The notes under the pieces were generated by a model, which was not told the origin of the DNA, did not search any database, and saw only the letters and a list, made by a program, of their open reading frames with translations. The position numbers and the translations under genes were made by a program. Positions 1 through 12,510 of a stretch of 64,000 nt of DNA are shown here, in pieces; position 1 is the stretch's first letter, and each line of letters begins with the position of its first letter. The stretch comes from Mimachlamys varia (lineage: Eukaryota > Mollusca > Bivalvia > Pectinida > Pectinidae): assembly GCA_947623455.1 (NCBI GenBank), contig OX392530.1, positions 33,139,405 through 33,203,404 of the forward strand, read 5' to 3'.

Positions 1-708
1 ACCGATAGGTCCGTATCTCATATACGTAACAATTTCGTATCTTCATCTATCAGGAATTATCTTAGTCAAGTTTGAAATAAAACAATTTACTTTTTCTTGA
101 GAAGAAGTAGATGATAAGTTTAAGCAGGTGACATGAAACACTTTTTGATCAAGCTTTTAAGTTGACGGAAGCGTCATAAATTAAAGGATCAAAACGGAAG
201 TTTAGGGGAGGTAACTGCATATATGTAAAAATACATAGTAGTGGAGCAAGGCTATACCACACCCTAATAGACAAACAATAACCCTAAAACGTTTTATTCT
301 GCACCATGCACACCTTTTGATGAAATATCTGGAAAATTGTGTCTGACGTAAAAAAAACATAGCCCCCCCCCCCCTCTCTCTCTCTTTTCTTGGCCCGAAA
401 ATGAATCGATCTATTTGCTGATAGACACGTAATGTTCCTTACTAAACTCTGGGTTGGTATGATAACCCTACTGGACGTATGTAATGACAGTATAACATTG
501 TACAGACTCGTTGAGTTATTGATTGTGCTGGATGCTACATTGTAATGTAAATAGACACATTGGTTTGTCTATTGCAAACATTAACGCTGAAGTGTGACAA
601 TTACACGGGGACATAACGACAGTTGTTCAGATAGAAAATAACACTTTACACTTAATTTCAACAAATACATGGTCTTTAGCAATGTAATGCGGCACCAGCG
701 ACGCTTGT
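1..708. other. No gene seen
   Basis: AT-rich sequence without a convincing coding frame or splice-bounded exon. The only notable feature is a homopolymeric C run followed by a CT microsatellite at about 363-386. Confidence 0.6.
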
Positions 709-980
709 GATTGGTCCCTTGGTACTTCAACGCCCGGAGTTAGCCAATCAGAGACCAGCCGACAAGCATGTTTAGATGCAGTTTTAAGACATCAGCCATA
801 TATGCATTAGAATCTAAAGCAATTACGATGAGAACGGTGATTACACGCTGAAATATGTAGTAATTATGTACGTCCATTTGTATCTAAGACCGTATATAAC
901 GAGGGCATCCGTTTCTCTATCTGGATTCCAAAATGTCTGTCTCGGGTTCGGAAGAAGAGCCTACATATGTGTCCATTTAA
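709..980 (+). promoter_or_regulatory. Possible TATA/CCAAT promoter with short downstream frame
   Basis: An inverted CCAAT box (ATTGG, 710-714) and a forward CCAAT box (744-748) lie upstream of a TATATAA at 893-899. About 35 bases after the TATA box an ATG at 933 opens a 15-codon frame that begins M-S-V-S-G-S-E-E-E and stops at 980. The spacing of TATA box, expected start site and ATG is reasonable for a polymerase II promoter. No clear splice donor follows before the stop, so this may be a decoy, a first-exon start or chance. CCAAT and TATA words are frequent in AT-rich DNA. Confidence 0.25.
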
Positions 981-2557
981 AACAAGATTGGATTTGTTTG
1001 TTGTTTGGGTTATAATTAGGTAGCATGTGGAGTGGAGTGCCAGTGGTTATGTAACAGTCCGCGTCACTGCAGCGCTTTTGATGTTCCTGGAGTTGTTGTT
1101 GTTTACTGCCAGGGATTGCATGTAGCGGTGGTTCATATCGCAGCCGACATGTAGGCACGCTCTGATAGCGATCCACCGTATCCAATCTCTATATTAAAAG
1201 TTAAAATATTCAAGTACGAAACCGCTAAAATTCCATCAAATTAAGGCGAACAGCCTTTGAGGATGCCGTCCCCACTGCTTTGATTACATAACACACGCGC
1301 TAAGAGACTACCAGAACTACACAGGGCTGATGGAACGCTACATCAAACCATACACTGCTAATGAATGCTCTGCAAAACCAAACATCAAAATGTTCAGTTA
1401 TATCAGGGCAAATTAATTATTTTAACCAAATTTTCCTGTACAGACATTTTCGCTATAAAGGTTACTTAGGGGGAAAACGTTTTAACTGCAGCCAATCAAC
1501 GCTCATTTAAACAAGGCCTGACCTTTTACACAATTTCAAACGTAGACAAAAAACAGCACACATAAGGTACCTGAACCGAAGCATTTAGAACCTCCTTAAA
1601 ATATGCAATATTCAAGATCGGATTGGAAAATTCTTTGTTAACCTGGCCAGGAAATAAATGTTGTAATATGCTGCAGTAACTGACCTTATAGGTTTACTAA
1701 ATGTTTTTGACAGTAGATACCGATAAATTTCTGTCTGTTTAAGTGCCATTTCGTTATTTCGTCTTTGGCACAAATCGGCCACTGTAACTATTAGCTAATG
1801 AACGAGAGACGACTAAACTTCAATGTGAAACAGTATTTTGTAGTTGTAGAGTTTCAATCACGACCAAGTAACCCGTCACCATGTTTCCAACCGTTTGGGA
1901 CTGATGAGTCGATCACCGACCGTAGTATATAACAGATACAAAACAATCAGCGCCACAATAACGACAATCCATTATACTTGAACCACAATGAAATATAACT
2001 ATACTGTAGATAACTGCGACTTTGCAGTCAGTTAGCAATTTATCAACATTTCAAGTACATTTTGTTTCTACAGTTTCCACAAATAAATGCAGGAATTTGT
2101 CAATGTTAGAATAGAAACTATTGTGAAGGGATCCGTCCTCGCAATTCGAAATTCACGCTTCGCCATCCCTGGCATGCGTTATAATAAACTTATAGATACA
2201 TAATACACTATTCGATTGATTTTAGGTAAAATAAAGAAGAAAACATTACACATTTGTATTATGTCTTTTAAGGATAACAGATGAGTGACATCTGACTTCA
2301 AAATCTGTCAATTTTACCGTTACGCCGCTGCGCGACTATTTTCATGTACAATGCTGATATGCTGCCGTGCGATCATTTTGATGTATATGAATCAACAGGA
2401 TGGTGCATATGGCGCTGTCGAGTTTGTCATGACCTGTTCCAGGGGTGCAGAGATATAATGACGTCAAATTAACCCCGGAATTTCGATGATAACAAGCAGA
2501 CGGAGATCAAAATCACCACATTAAAAATAAACCCATGACATTTATAATACTACGCAT
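981..2557. other. No gene seen
   Basis: AT-rich DNA with no coding frame of protein-like composition on either strand. A perfect palindromic CRE word, TGACGTCA, occurs at 2459-2466 but has no associated start exon. Confidence 0.6.
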
Positions 2558-2772
2558 TCAGGGGTCGCCGTGGCCAAGAGTCCAAGGAATCTAACAGTAA
2601 CATTCTATTACTACTGGCTTTCCACCACTGGGTCGTGGACTGGAGTCTTACACAAGGGCAGTTGCCTTGTACTGGGTAATGGTCGGTGGGTTTTTTTCGG
2701 CTTTCCTACGCAACCAAAAACTGTCTCCTCATTAAAATAGGACATACAATACAAACCAAATCGAACCGAACG
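2558..2772 (+). repeat. Diverged tRNA-derived SINE (family 2)
   Basis: This stretch aligns by eye with the better copies at 6555 and 26945. It has a GGGGTCGCCGTGGCC-type head, the block GGCAGTTGCC..TACTGG, a GGTCGGTGGGTTTTTTTCGGCTTTCCT core and a tail with CAAACCAAATCGAACC. The polymerase III B box is degenerate here, so this is an old inactive copy. Confidence 0.65.
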
Positions 2773-4929
2773 AAATAATACGCATTCATTGGGCGATAGA
2801 TTTACATTTACGGTGTGATCACTTGTACTTTAAAAAGATACAGGTCGAAACGTGTGTGTCATGTCTAGATTCAATAAAAGTCTTAACGTGTAATAAATAA
2901 AACATACCATAAACGTCACACGGACAAAATGACGAAATCGCACAGGAATACGTCTACACAAAATGAATACGATTGGTGAAGGTACGTATCAAATTAATCG
3001 GAGGCAAATGCGAAAGAATGGATACCTTCTTTTGCAATGAATACAACAAACACGTTTGGAGGCTAAAAGGGCTATGATAAGGGAGTTTTAGGAAAGCTGT
3101 ATCGCGGTTGTTGTTGTATTTAAAAAAAAATACTTTGTTTTAAATTTAAGGTTTCACTGAAAACATGTTATTGACGATATCAATTAAACGTAACTCCTAA
3201 TACGTTTTCTGTAATCATAAATCATTTACCATTATCGCGTATTTTTTTTATTGAGTTTCAAGTTCCATAATTTACGTGACTCGACATGTAAACATTATCC
3301 TTCTGGGCCGCTAAAGTTTCTTGCATAAGTCGGTCGGTGTTTTCCGCTACATCAAAAGCCCCCAATGGAACTGCCTAATGCACGCCTCGTGCGTGAGCCA
3401 ATTGGCTTCGTTACGGGGTCCTGCCTTTCAGGAAGAGGAAGTTATCTAAAAAATAGTCTGTCAGTGCACTCTGGCAACGCTATGGAACGCATCCTTTACT
3501 CGTTAACATGCAAGACACATACCATGGTATCCTACTTTCGCTTTCCGATATGAACGCATTATTTCTGTATTATTGCAAGACGAGAAGTTGAACGTCAATT
3601 ATTCTTGACCGTGTATATATAATGCATGTACATATATCTATATTTTTACAAAACATGTCTTTATATGAATTCGTAAGTCTTTAGGCCTCATTGCACTTCC
3701 ATACAAATACACTTTGAATATTGACTGAATAGAAAACGTAAACAACCATTTAAACGAGGAGGTAAAGTGCACTCCTTCAACACAACGCCTGAATAAACGC
3801 GAATCGATCAACATGACAATTCACCCGAGTGGAAACGTGTCTTGTAAAGGAGTCAGTTTCGTAGAAAATAAATTTTAAAAAATGCATGTACACGCAGCTA
3901 TACATCATACTTATTAAGCGAAAAGAGTTCCACAAGTTACAGGTATACATTGTATATAACACAATATGTCCTTATCGAGAAAATAAGCATGGATATCCTT
4001 CAATTAATAAAATTGATATCTAAATTAAACAAGTGTAAAGCGACTCTGACCTGATAGTGCATTATAAAGTTCCCTTTATTACATATTGATTAAAATATAC
4101 GTTTGAAATGAACAATCATCTGACATAAAGAAATATATATCAGCTCACGTATCCGTCAATATACTGAAACTAACGTACATCAACGAATCGAATTACATAT
4201 TGAAATAAGCAATCCTGGATTTATTTCATTAAATCCTTGTTTATGTTCTTCTGTAAGGATCTCCCATAACCGAAATTACACCGACAAATTCAGCGAATAG
4301 TAATAGTATCCTACGATTCCGAGTTCTATTGTTATTTTAGTACGATAGGGCCGCTACTATTGGCGCATGGTGTCGACATGGAGAGCGATATTGGTGAATG
4401 TTTGGTATTCTGTTCAAGCTAAATCAGGATTTAGGCCCCAACATCAAAGGCCAGAAGGTAATAAAGGCGCAAACTAATTCGGGGAGTGCGATTAATCGAT
4501 AGCGCAGTAAAGTTTGGTATTAATCTGTCGGGGATAATTTACACAGCTACTGTGATGTCTCCTCGTGTATATTTGTAATAGACCGATGGCTGCTACTGAT
4601 GCCTTATTTCCGATTTCACAAACACGTCATCAGTAGTACAAGTACATGCTACCTTTTTGATAGTTGATCCAAAAATAAGTGTACTTTTGTTGATATAAAC
4701 AAATGAAATACGGAAACATCAGAAACGAAGCAACAGAAACAGGTCGAAAACGCACATCTTTGCTGGTCGACGTCACAACGCACGTTAAAAATGACCACGT
4801 GACCGAATGACAATGAAGTCGTTGAATGGTGACAAAACGTGACTGACAAAACATATATTAACAATTAAGAGTCTTGGAGAGATTGACCAAAATATTTAAA
4901 AGACTGAACAAGACTACGTGTATAAAGCA
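2773..4929. other. No gene seen
   Basis: Featureless AT-rich sequence. Short open frames occur on both strands, but their residue composition is what random AT-rich DNA gives, and none has paired splice signals. Confidence 0.55.
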
Positions 4930-5385
4930 ACACTGGGCGTTTGGTTAGGTTTGGTTTAAGGGCGGCCTCACAGCGTATGTATGCTATTTGAGTGTGCGTG
5001 TTGTGTTAGGTTGGGAGGCTGCGATATGTTTGTGTAAGCCTCCTTAAGACAGACCGGACCTTTTTGCCGATTTAAAGTGCTACCGCACTGAAATATACTG
5101 CAGACGGCCCTCAGAAAAACACCTAATCCGTCACATTATACTGACAACGGATGAACCAGTCGGTCCACTTCCATAATGCTGAGCGTCAAGCAGGGAGTAG
5201 TAATTTCCATTGTTAGTTACTTGGTATGTCTCGCCTTTGGACAGAACCCTCACAGGGGCAAACGCTTAACGCCAAAAGTGAAGTAGTGTCAAGGGAGACA
5301 GTACTACGGAAGTAGCTTAGAAAGAAGAGAAAAGATACCAAATTTAGTCCACTCTTACGATCATGCAATGGGACGGGGACGTACG
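4930..5385 (+). repeat. Dispersed repeat family C, copy 1
   Basis: This stretch is a diverged copy, in opposite orientation, of the sequence at 56464-56941. Shared landmarks in order are a GGGCGGCCTC block, a GACCGGACCT..TTGCCGATTTAAAGTGCTACC block, ATACTGACAACGGATGAACCAG, a CATAATGCTGAGCGTCAAGCAGG block, CTCACAGGGGC..AACGC, a GTGTCAAGGGAGACA block and CTTACGATCATGCAATGGGAC. Unlike copy 2 at 29 kb it has only one TTATACTGACAACGG unit rather than a tandem array. No transposase or reverse transcriptase is recognisable, so it looks non-autonomous and its class is unknown. Confidence 0.7.
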
Positions 5386-6554
5386 TATTCACTATATGTT
5401 TGTCATATAGCTAGACTGGCTAACAAAATGTGGAAATGTTCGTGCTGTCAGTCATGTTGTTTGCACTGCGTACCTATTATACTACATTATACACTGTAGA
5501 CTTCGAGTGGTGTTATATGATCGTGTGTGGATATACCCGCGGAGATTTAATATAAGCGAAATTAGAGAACCGCGAACAATTCCACTTTTACAGTAGCGCC
5601 TAAGAGACCAACACGATACTGACCAACACTGCACGTGTTGGTTACCAGAAACTGTCCGACAGCGTACGTACATGACCATCCGCCGCTAATTGACACGGAC
5701 AGGCGTTATCCCTATTTGAATATTGGTTCCCGTAGGGATGAAATCGTCTACTGTGGCAGTCGTAATGGTCTGTTCATTGGTTCTAGTAAATATCTGTTTA
5801 GCATATTTGCCACAGATAACATTAGCCCCACCATGGATACAGTTTATCAACGTTTAGAAAACTGGTCTGTAAATTTCCCATTAGTATTACAATGTAGTAC
5901 GTACAAACTCGTATACGCTATTCTGATTGGAAATATTTTAACCGCTAAATATTTGACTATGCAATTAGAAATATAAGTTAATATCCTTTGTAACATTACG
6001 CCCAATACCTAAAATTACAATTAAATAGCAATCTACCGGAGATGTAGAAAAAAATTATTATAATGCATCGCACAACTTTGTCCTTCCAGGACTCGTTAGT
6101 GATGCTAAAGTTCAAAAGGTGTTGGCCTAACCAAAGGAGATTTATCTTAATATAAGCCCGTTTAGTATGCTCATTTCGCCTACAAGTCTTACTGCTATTT
6201 TCTATCATTAAGAATTTCTGTCCTACTGCGATACTTTTCGTACACTATAAGAATCTGGAGCAATTGGTTCGAATCTTTCGTCGTTATTATTTTAGTTATA
6301 AAATGTATGGTTTTATTTTCAAAAGTGTTTTATCAAAGCTTTGCCGTTATAAACAATGTCCAATCTGTAGCTATAACTTTTGGCAGCAGTACGGGATCCT
6401 TAAAACCATAATAAAGCATTACTTAATCAGTTGATCAATCTACTTCTCCCATGATTCGAAATGTAGATAGAGACAACGTTAGTATAGGCGTGGTATTGTT
6501 TCGTTATAGTTAAAATAAGTGTCCTGCGTTTAGAAGTTACACATTTGGAGTGTA
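5386..6554. other. No gene supported
   Basis: A 113-codon open frame runs from 5635 to 5976 on the plus strand. Its composition is unremarkable and it has no recognisable motif or splice context. I do not call it a gene. Confidence 0.5.
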
Positions 6555-6765
6555 GCATGTTCGGTGACATTTTACCACTAGCCCTCAACCTCTGGGATGC
6601 AAGTTCGAATCCCACGTAGGGCAGTTGCCAGGTACTGACCGAAGGTCGGTGGTTTTTCTCCGGGGACTCCGGCTTTCCTGCACCTCCAAAACCTGGTACG
6701 TCCTTAAATGGCCCTGGCTGTTAATAGGCCGTAAAGCAAAAATAAACCAAACCAAATCGTTGACA
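6555..6765 (+). repeat. tRNA-derived SINE (family 2)
   Basis: The B-box-like GTTCGAATCCC at about 6604-6614 is followed by GGGCAGTTGCCAGGTACTGACC and the core TTTTTCTCCGGGGACTCCGGCTTTCCTGCACC. The 3' end is GGCCCTGGCTGTTAATAGGCCGTAAA with an A-rich AATAAACCAAACC tail. The tRNA-like head is shortened or diverged. The copy shares its 3' tail motif with family C repeats. Confidence 0.8.
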
Positions 6766-7267
6766 CTTATTGGCTAAAATAGTCAACACTACATTTTGGT
6801 ATCTATTGGTTACAGTATATGCTAAGTTCCATGCCCACTGTATATGATGCATCTTACTGCAGCAGAACAAACCATGTGTCCTAGATGTTCTTATTATGAG
6901 TCCTTATTTCTAAAGACTCGTTTATAGCGCAATATCACTTCAATATTACAGCAAAGCCAATAAAAATTCTTGTTTTACAAGCAGACAGCACTATACCCCC
7001 AAGGGCTACGGGCACGCCGGGGATTGGACGGACATTCACTGTCTTGCTCAATGATGCAAACCCCAGTCTGATTGTTATGGTTTTGGCTATTGGCAGCAGT
7101 AGTTTCCTCGGCTTACGACTACTGTACCACACAATCCATAGCTTAGATAAATGACATCAGCGCCAGTTCAATAACACATCGTAAAGTGACCAATACAATT
7201 TCGGAATGAGATATATTTCCTCCAAGTAAAATATCTACAATTATGTGTATCAAAATAATTTGAAAAT
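6766..7267. other. No gene seen
   Basis: No coding frame or repeat was recognised in this interval. Confidence 0.5.
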
Positions 7268-7432
7268 ACCAAAAACGTCAACAAAACCATAATTAGACCT
7301 CAAAATCAAATAAATAGGGGGCAAAATATGAACAAAGAAAAGATATACACGGCGACCCTTGCAAGAAGTACAAGAGAATAAGACCAGGTGTTCCAGAAGA
7401 GTGAGCGTCTTCTGCTTCACCAAAATGTGTTC
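7268..7432 (+). repeat. Dispersed repeat family D, copy 1
   Basis: About 165 bases match the plus-strand stretch at 22355-22525. Landmarks are ACCAAA..GTCAACA..ACCATAAT, TAGGGGGCAAAATATGAACAAAG, GACCCTTG..AAGTAC, AGAGAATAAGACCA and GAGCGTCTTCTGCTTCA. No coding capacity is visible. The class is unknown, and the resemblance to repeats common in bivalves is from memory. Confidence 0.65.
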
Positions 7433-9641
7433 TACACATAACTCTCCCAGCCTAATTTCTTGTTCCGTTAAATAATTTTAATAGTATACTCCTGTCATTA
7501 ATTTGGAAATAAACTGAATATTTACATTTCACTTTTTGATAGTTTGACATGACTTGAGCGAGTTACAAGAAGGTTGCTTTGAGCGTAAAATTCATGCTTG
7601 AGCATGAGAACAGTTTCTAAAAACAGGCTCATGAATCAAACAATGACAGAATAAAAAGCAAGCGTTACCTACGTACATAATTCAGGGATTTTACGGTAGT
7701 GCAATCAGCTATACCACATATATCTACATGTCGCTGTGGAGACGGCACCGACACAATTGTATATGGACCTATAACTGACACGGGAGAGACAGACCTAGAC
7801 ATGTGTACACTGTACTGCGTTCTAGACAGACAGTTATAATGTGTAATCACGTGTTGCAAACCATCAATATGCTTGTATCAGTAACAACTGACAGCTAAAA
7901 GCATTCGACAATTTGACCAAGTCGATTGGTGATGGGGTTGAAAGTCCATGTCAATTCATTATGCAGAGCATTTTTCGCAATATGGACGATACAATTTCTT
8001 GGCAGCTCTAAAACCGCAAATCATTATTCGAATGTGCCGAACTAGCGACTACATTGTATTTCCTCACATATATGAATATACATGTACAGACTAGTCAATA
8101 TTTCCCCACAGACACGAACGGTGAATGTGCTAAATATGTTAACAGCGGGCGTCCCTAAACTATTTAGGGAGAAGAGGAGCCACAAATATGTCTCGTTACA
8201 TAAACACGTTTTCATTCAATTACCACCGGCCAAAAACCTACATAGGACGTGTACCACTACTAGACCGAATAGATAAACCGGGGGAATCAATATAGATTCT
8301 CCTTACGACCAGGTCTACAGGGCGCTTATTGACTTCTCCAGTGTTTGAAGAAGGTCAAGGTCGCGCTTGGCACCATACATCTGGTTTGGATGAGCGTAAC
8401 ATCGGCTCTCACTTATAGCTGTCACGGGAACCGTTTACACACCGTGAGATTTGTAAATCACGAGACAATTAACACACTATAAACAAACTTCGGCATTCAA
8501 CTTCGACATTTAACAACTGCTAAGGGTCGAGATAGGCCCTGGACTGATCAAACACACCTCAAAGTGGTTTATCTAATTGTTTATTTCGAACAAGTAGCTA
8601 TTGATAATATCAAAGTCATTTCATCTTGTACATTCGTACACAAGACCGGTGCTGGTCGTAAATGAAACATTGCGTAACAATAAGATAATTTCGCCTACTT
8701 TTGCACGTTCATGTACGTGTATGTAAAATGTACAATATACACTCACGTATACACACGTGTCGTCTATTATCATCCTAACCCGACACCATGCATGTTTTAA
8801 TATATTCTGTTTACACTATAGACATATGTATTTGTGTGTACGAGACCATTAACCTTTATTGTAAATACGACTTTAACACTCATGAGCATGTGTGTTATAA
8901 ACAATCTACCCAGCATAGACCCAACTAACATTATGATCTGTGTTATAAAGAACATGATACTGAGACATTAACAATAATATAAGATATGGTTCCGAACGAA
9001 ACCTTTATAAAAGTAAAACACTAAAAAGTTCAATATCCAGTTAATAAGTGTTTTATTGAATACACTAAACATTTAAATTTTTAAAACTAGGTATTCTTTG
9101 ACGAATTGGTATATATTTTATACTGCACTAATATTTATATGTACACGATACAAAATCCCCCCTAAAAAATTAAATAATAGACAAAAAGAACAACCTGTCA
9201 TTCTTAAGTATTTTTTCTAGTGTTCCCCCTCCCCAATTCTATCTTTACGTTACCGAGCACAGGTGCATGGCGCGGTCCTCCTGGCGTCCGCCTTCCACTG
9301 GTATGTATTGTTATTCTCCGAGCGCATTTTAGAACTGACCTCTGTTTCCGACATCGTCTTGGCTGTCCACTTCGTGGTCAAGCGAATCCGATGATGGTAA
9401 TATTATAAATCCAATCAATAAAGAATATAATGACAACCTTGTACCACAGAACACCAATGAGATAAGATGTGATAGAGAGTGAGCGGTGTTATAGTAATCC
9501 CTGTGTTGTTGGTGTCCACGAGAATCAGGGACACGATGTAGAGCTATGACAGCTGCACATCCAGCTCAGTAACACTGACAACAAAACACAACATGGCCTG
9601 AGATGCCAATAGCTCACACAGTCCCGACCATATTTCCTAAT
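7433..9641. other. No gene seen
   Basis: AT-rich sequence with no supported exon. Several short open frames around 7665-7859, 8082-8276 and 9220-9408 lack splice context and protein-like composition. Confidence 0.5.
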
Positions 9642-9818
9642 TTACCGGAGTTCCTGGAGATGACAAATTAATGGTGTGCGTAACAATTGGAATTCCGATG
9701 TCCACACTCCCCTGTCAGCAGTAATTCCGGAGAACGACCTCAGACAGGACACTGGCTCTGCGAGCTGGCGACAAACACCGAGCAAGCAAACAAGGCCTAT
9801 TGCTACAATTACTGTCAT
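9642..9818 (-). CDS. Hypothetical 58-aa ORF with signal-peptide-like start
   Basis: On the minus strand an ATG at 9818 opens a 58-codon frame ending at 9642. Residues 3-15 form a hydrophobic stretch (V-I-V-A-I-G-L-V-C-L-L-G-V) with an R-Q-L-A-E-P-V sequence after it. That is the pattern of a secretory signal peptide with a possible cleavage after Ala20. Three cysteines are present in total. The surrounding 250 bases are richer in GC than their flanks. No splice donor is obvious before the stop. It could be a start exon of a secreted protein, a tiny secreted peptide, or chance. I recognise no family. Confidence 0.2.
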   Translation of the reverse strand: MTVIVAIGLVCLLGVCRQLAEPVSCLRSFSGITADRGVWTSEFQLLRTPLICHLQELR

Positions 9819-11739
9819 TTACAAGCGAATGTATCCAGGAATAAATGGGCGTCACCACCGGTCAGAGATCTCGTATACTGATGTGGCTTTTACACGTGGG
9901 TTCCCATCGTTACTAGATTATGAGAATATTAGCTAGAATATATTCACCGGCTCGTCCGCTCCAGTTCTACAAATTTTCCTTTTGTGTTATCTGTAAAATT
10001 CATTAAGAAGCACACAATTTTTTAATCCATTTTATGTGGTACAATATCACATTTCAGAGGCATTGTGTTGTTAAAAAAAGCTCTATGGAAGGGTTTATAT
10101 CTACACACTTATATACAACAAATACTTTTCCAGCATCCCCTTCCAGATTATTAACAATGTTGCACCGCCCACCACCTTCAAACAGCGTGTAATCCCCTCG
10201 AAATATTCCTATGTAGTCATCTTCTGCATAGGCGAAAGCGTTTGATGGTTCCTGGCGTAACTTGTTCCAAAATGTCTATTCTTGAACACCAGGATTTTGG
10301 CATCTGGTCAAGGTTGCTACATTCTTTGAGGCAAGCAAACACAGCAGACATGCGCAGGTGTTGACGAGAGTGTAAGCGTTGTGTAAAGAGTCCCAATGAA
10401 AGCGCTGTTTCAAGCGTTCCCGTGACGTGTTAGCTTTGTCGCTCTAGTGAATACGTGTTTGGATATTTTCTGTATCAACAAAGTGGGAAACATTGATATG
10501 CAAAGCACCGTGCCACAGACATTTTGTGCTGATAATAGGGGTGTCTGCTGACAGCAGAAAACAACAACAGGGATGATAATTGAAAGGAAAGTGTTCCGTA
10601 CTGCTCTTCATCTCCGGCGTATTGTATTGACATTTTGGCTTTCATAGACAAAGTACAGACAACACCGGTACAAGTTCTGTCTCTAGAACAGTGCTGCCAC
10701 TCTCTCTCTACCATCCTATGAATATTTTACATTCCATCAAATGAGTTTTATTCATCAAACAGAAGTGTTTTCGGCTATAAGCGCACCAATTTTATATAAT
10801 AGATGTGACAAATAGTATTGTAGGTCGGCGATATTGGGAAAATAATACCCGCCGAGTAGGTATGGGAATCGAGGAAGCCAAATCTCAATTGTCAAAACGT
10901 ATGACTTCCTAGAAGCAGTTTTATCTTATTGATTGTAAGCAATGCATTCAAAACATCGATCGAATAAAACTGTATAAAATAATCTGTGCTCTGGATTTTA
11001 TTTCTCACAGCGCCCTCTGGCTGTGCATCCGCCAACAGATAATTACCGTATTACAGAAAACAGAACAGTTTCGTCATGATTACATATTTTGGCACAGCGA
11101 CCATTTTCATTTACTACCCACTTAGTTTAAATAAGAATACATCATTGCATCCATACTTAATGACATGGTAAGGCACATGTTCAAAATTCAGTACGATCTA
11201 TGTTCGTGTAGGAGCCCGAGTAATGTCTAGCACGGTACAAATATCCGTACTCCACCATTGTGAGTATATGTCTTTCTTCGTTCTTGACCTTGGTGCCCCA
11301 GTACACTATTCCAATACACTAGCCGACTAGTTCAACAGGTCTTTTATTGGGCGCTTTTTCCAATCTACAAACGAACAGGCTCGGTAAGTAGTCACCTATT
11401 CTATGCCTTAGTCTGACCCAAAGCTTTCAATACCGTCGAGATATCTCTCTGGTTTTCACCATTCCGTCAGTGGTGGCTAGTATTGGTGTTATTTGCGGTC
11501 ATAAAGACCAACCAGTAAGCATTACGCATTACGAAGTGCTTGACCGAGACGTTATTATAAGGCGGTCTCGCACGCGTACGTCGGGAGGGAAAGAGCATTA
11601 ACCTACCAAAATAGTTATTTGCGAGATGTAATTAAACTTGTCGAGTTTGTATTACAAGTGTGGAGATCGAATTTAATTTTAGAAGAAGTTTGAAGGACGA
11701 AGTAGTCGAGAAATGGGAACCAGCTGCAGACGGCTTAAT
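9819..11739. other. No gene seen
   Basis: No supported exon, SINE or tandem repeat was recognised in this interval. Confidence 0.5.
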
Positions 11740-11870
11740 GGCAGGACCGGAGATGATAGCGTGCTTCCCTCTTCGTCGTACAGCGGCCGTGCATCATTGT
11801 GTAAACGCCCCTCCATCGTCTTAATAACCCCCATACATTGGTCATTATTAATGATATTAATGTAAAGGTG
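11740..11870 (+). repeat. Dispersed repeat family E, copy 1
   Basis: One of three related stretches within about 3 kb (also 13770-13905 and 14740-14850). The shared order is AGC(G/A)TGCTTCC..TCGT, a short variable block, ACG..CCCTCC, TCTTAAT(A/T)ACC(C/T)..AT and, in copies 1 and 2, GTCATTATTAATG-like 3' sequence. The copies are clearly related but diverged. Confidence 0.5.
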
Positions 11871-12344
11871 CTAAAGATGTTTACAATTATCGTCACTAAA
11901 ATACATCCGCTAGTGCCGTCTGCTGGAGACCTAGCTAACTACATGGGGAGGTAATTAGCGGAAGATTGGGGTGCGGTGTCGTACTCCAACATCGTAAACA
12001 AACGCTCAATTCCGGTATGTCGATACCAATTATAAACACTTGTATTTTGGCAGGTGAAAATATTGCGCATCTGATAAACACCTTCTTGTCCGACTTATCA
12101 TAAATAAACAATATACAATGTCCATGAGAGAGCATAGCTTTGTATAGTCGATTCACAATAAACACTCCCTTCCGTCCGTTCATTGGTACATAAACTACTG
12201 TTTCGTTTATTGCTTTTAATTATCTACTGATGAATCCCTGCCTTTATTCTAGCGAATCAACTAGACATTCCACCGTTTTTTCCCACAAAAACAGTAATCT
12301 ACCGTCAGTTGCGTATATGTACATGTATTAATAGCAGGATTTAT
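11871..12344. other. No gene seen
   Basis: An 82-codon minus-strand frame is open here, but it has neither motifs nor splice context. Confidence 0.45.
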
Positions 12345-12510
12345 TCGAGTGACGTAGTGGATAGCGCACATGCATTTCGCTAGAGCGGCCGGGGTTCGAG
12401 TCATCGGTCGTTGGATTAGTACAGGTACTTCTTTCCACTGACATTACAAAATGTGCATCGTTCTATCATGACCAACTAAAGTGATTAATATAAGTTGGAA
12501 GAAACTTGTT
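12345..12510 (+). repeat. Degraded tRNA-derived SINE (family 1)
   Basis: The head GTAGTGGATAGCGCACATGC and B-box-like GGGGTTCGAGTC match the head of the good copies at 20382 and 44537. The central core is mostly missing. The 3' motif AAAGTGATTAATATAAGTTGG remains, close to the AGAGTGATTAATATAAGTTG of the full copy. This is an internally deleted or decayed copy. Confidence 0.65.

Noticed and set aside
5635..5976. 113-codon open frame
   Set aside because: No splice context, motif or protein-like composition was found, and it does not continue the family C repeat.
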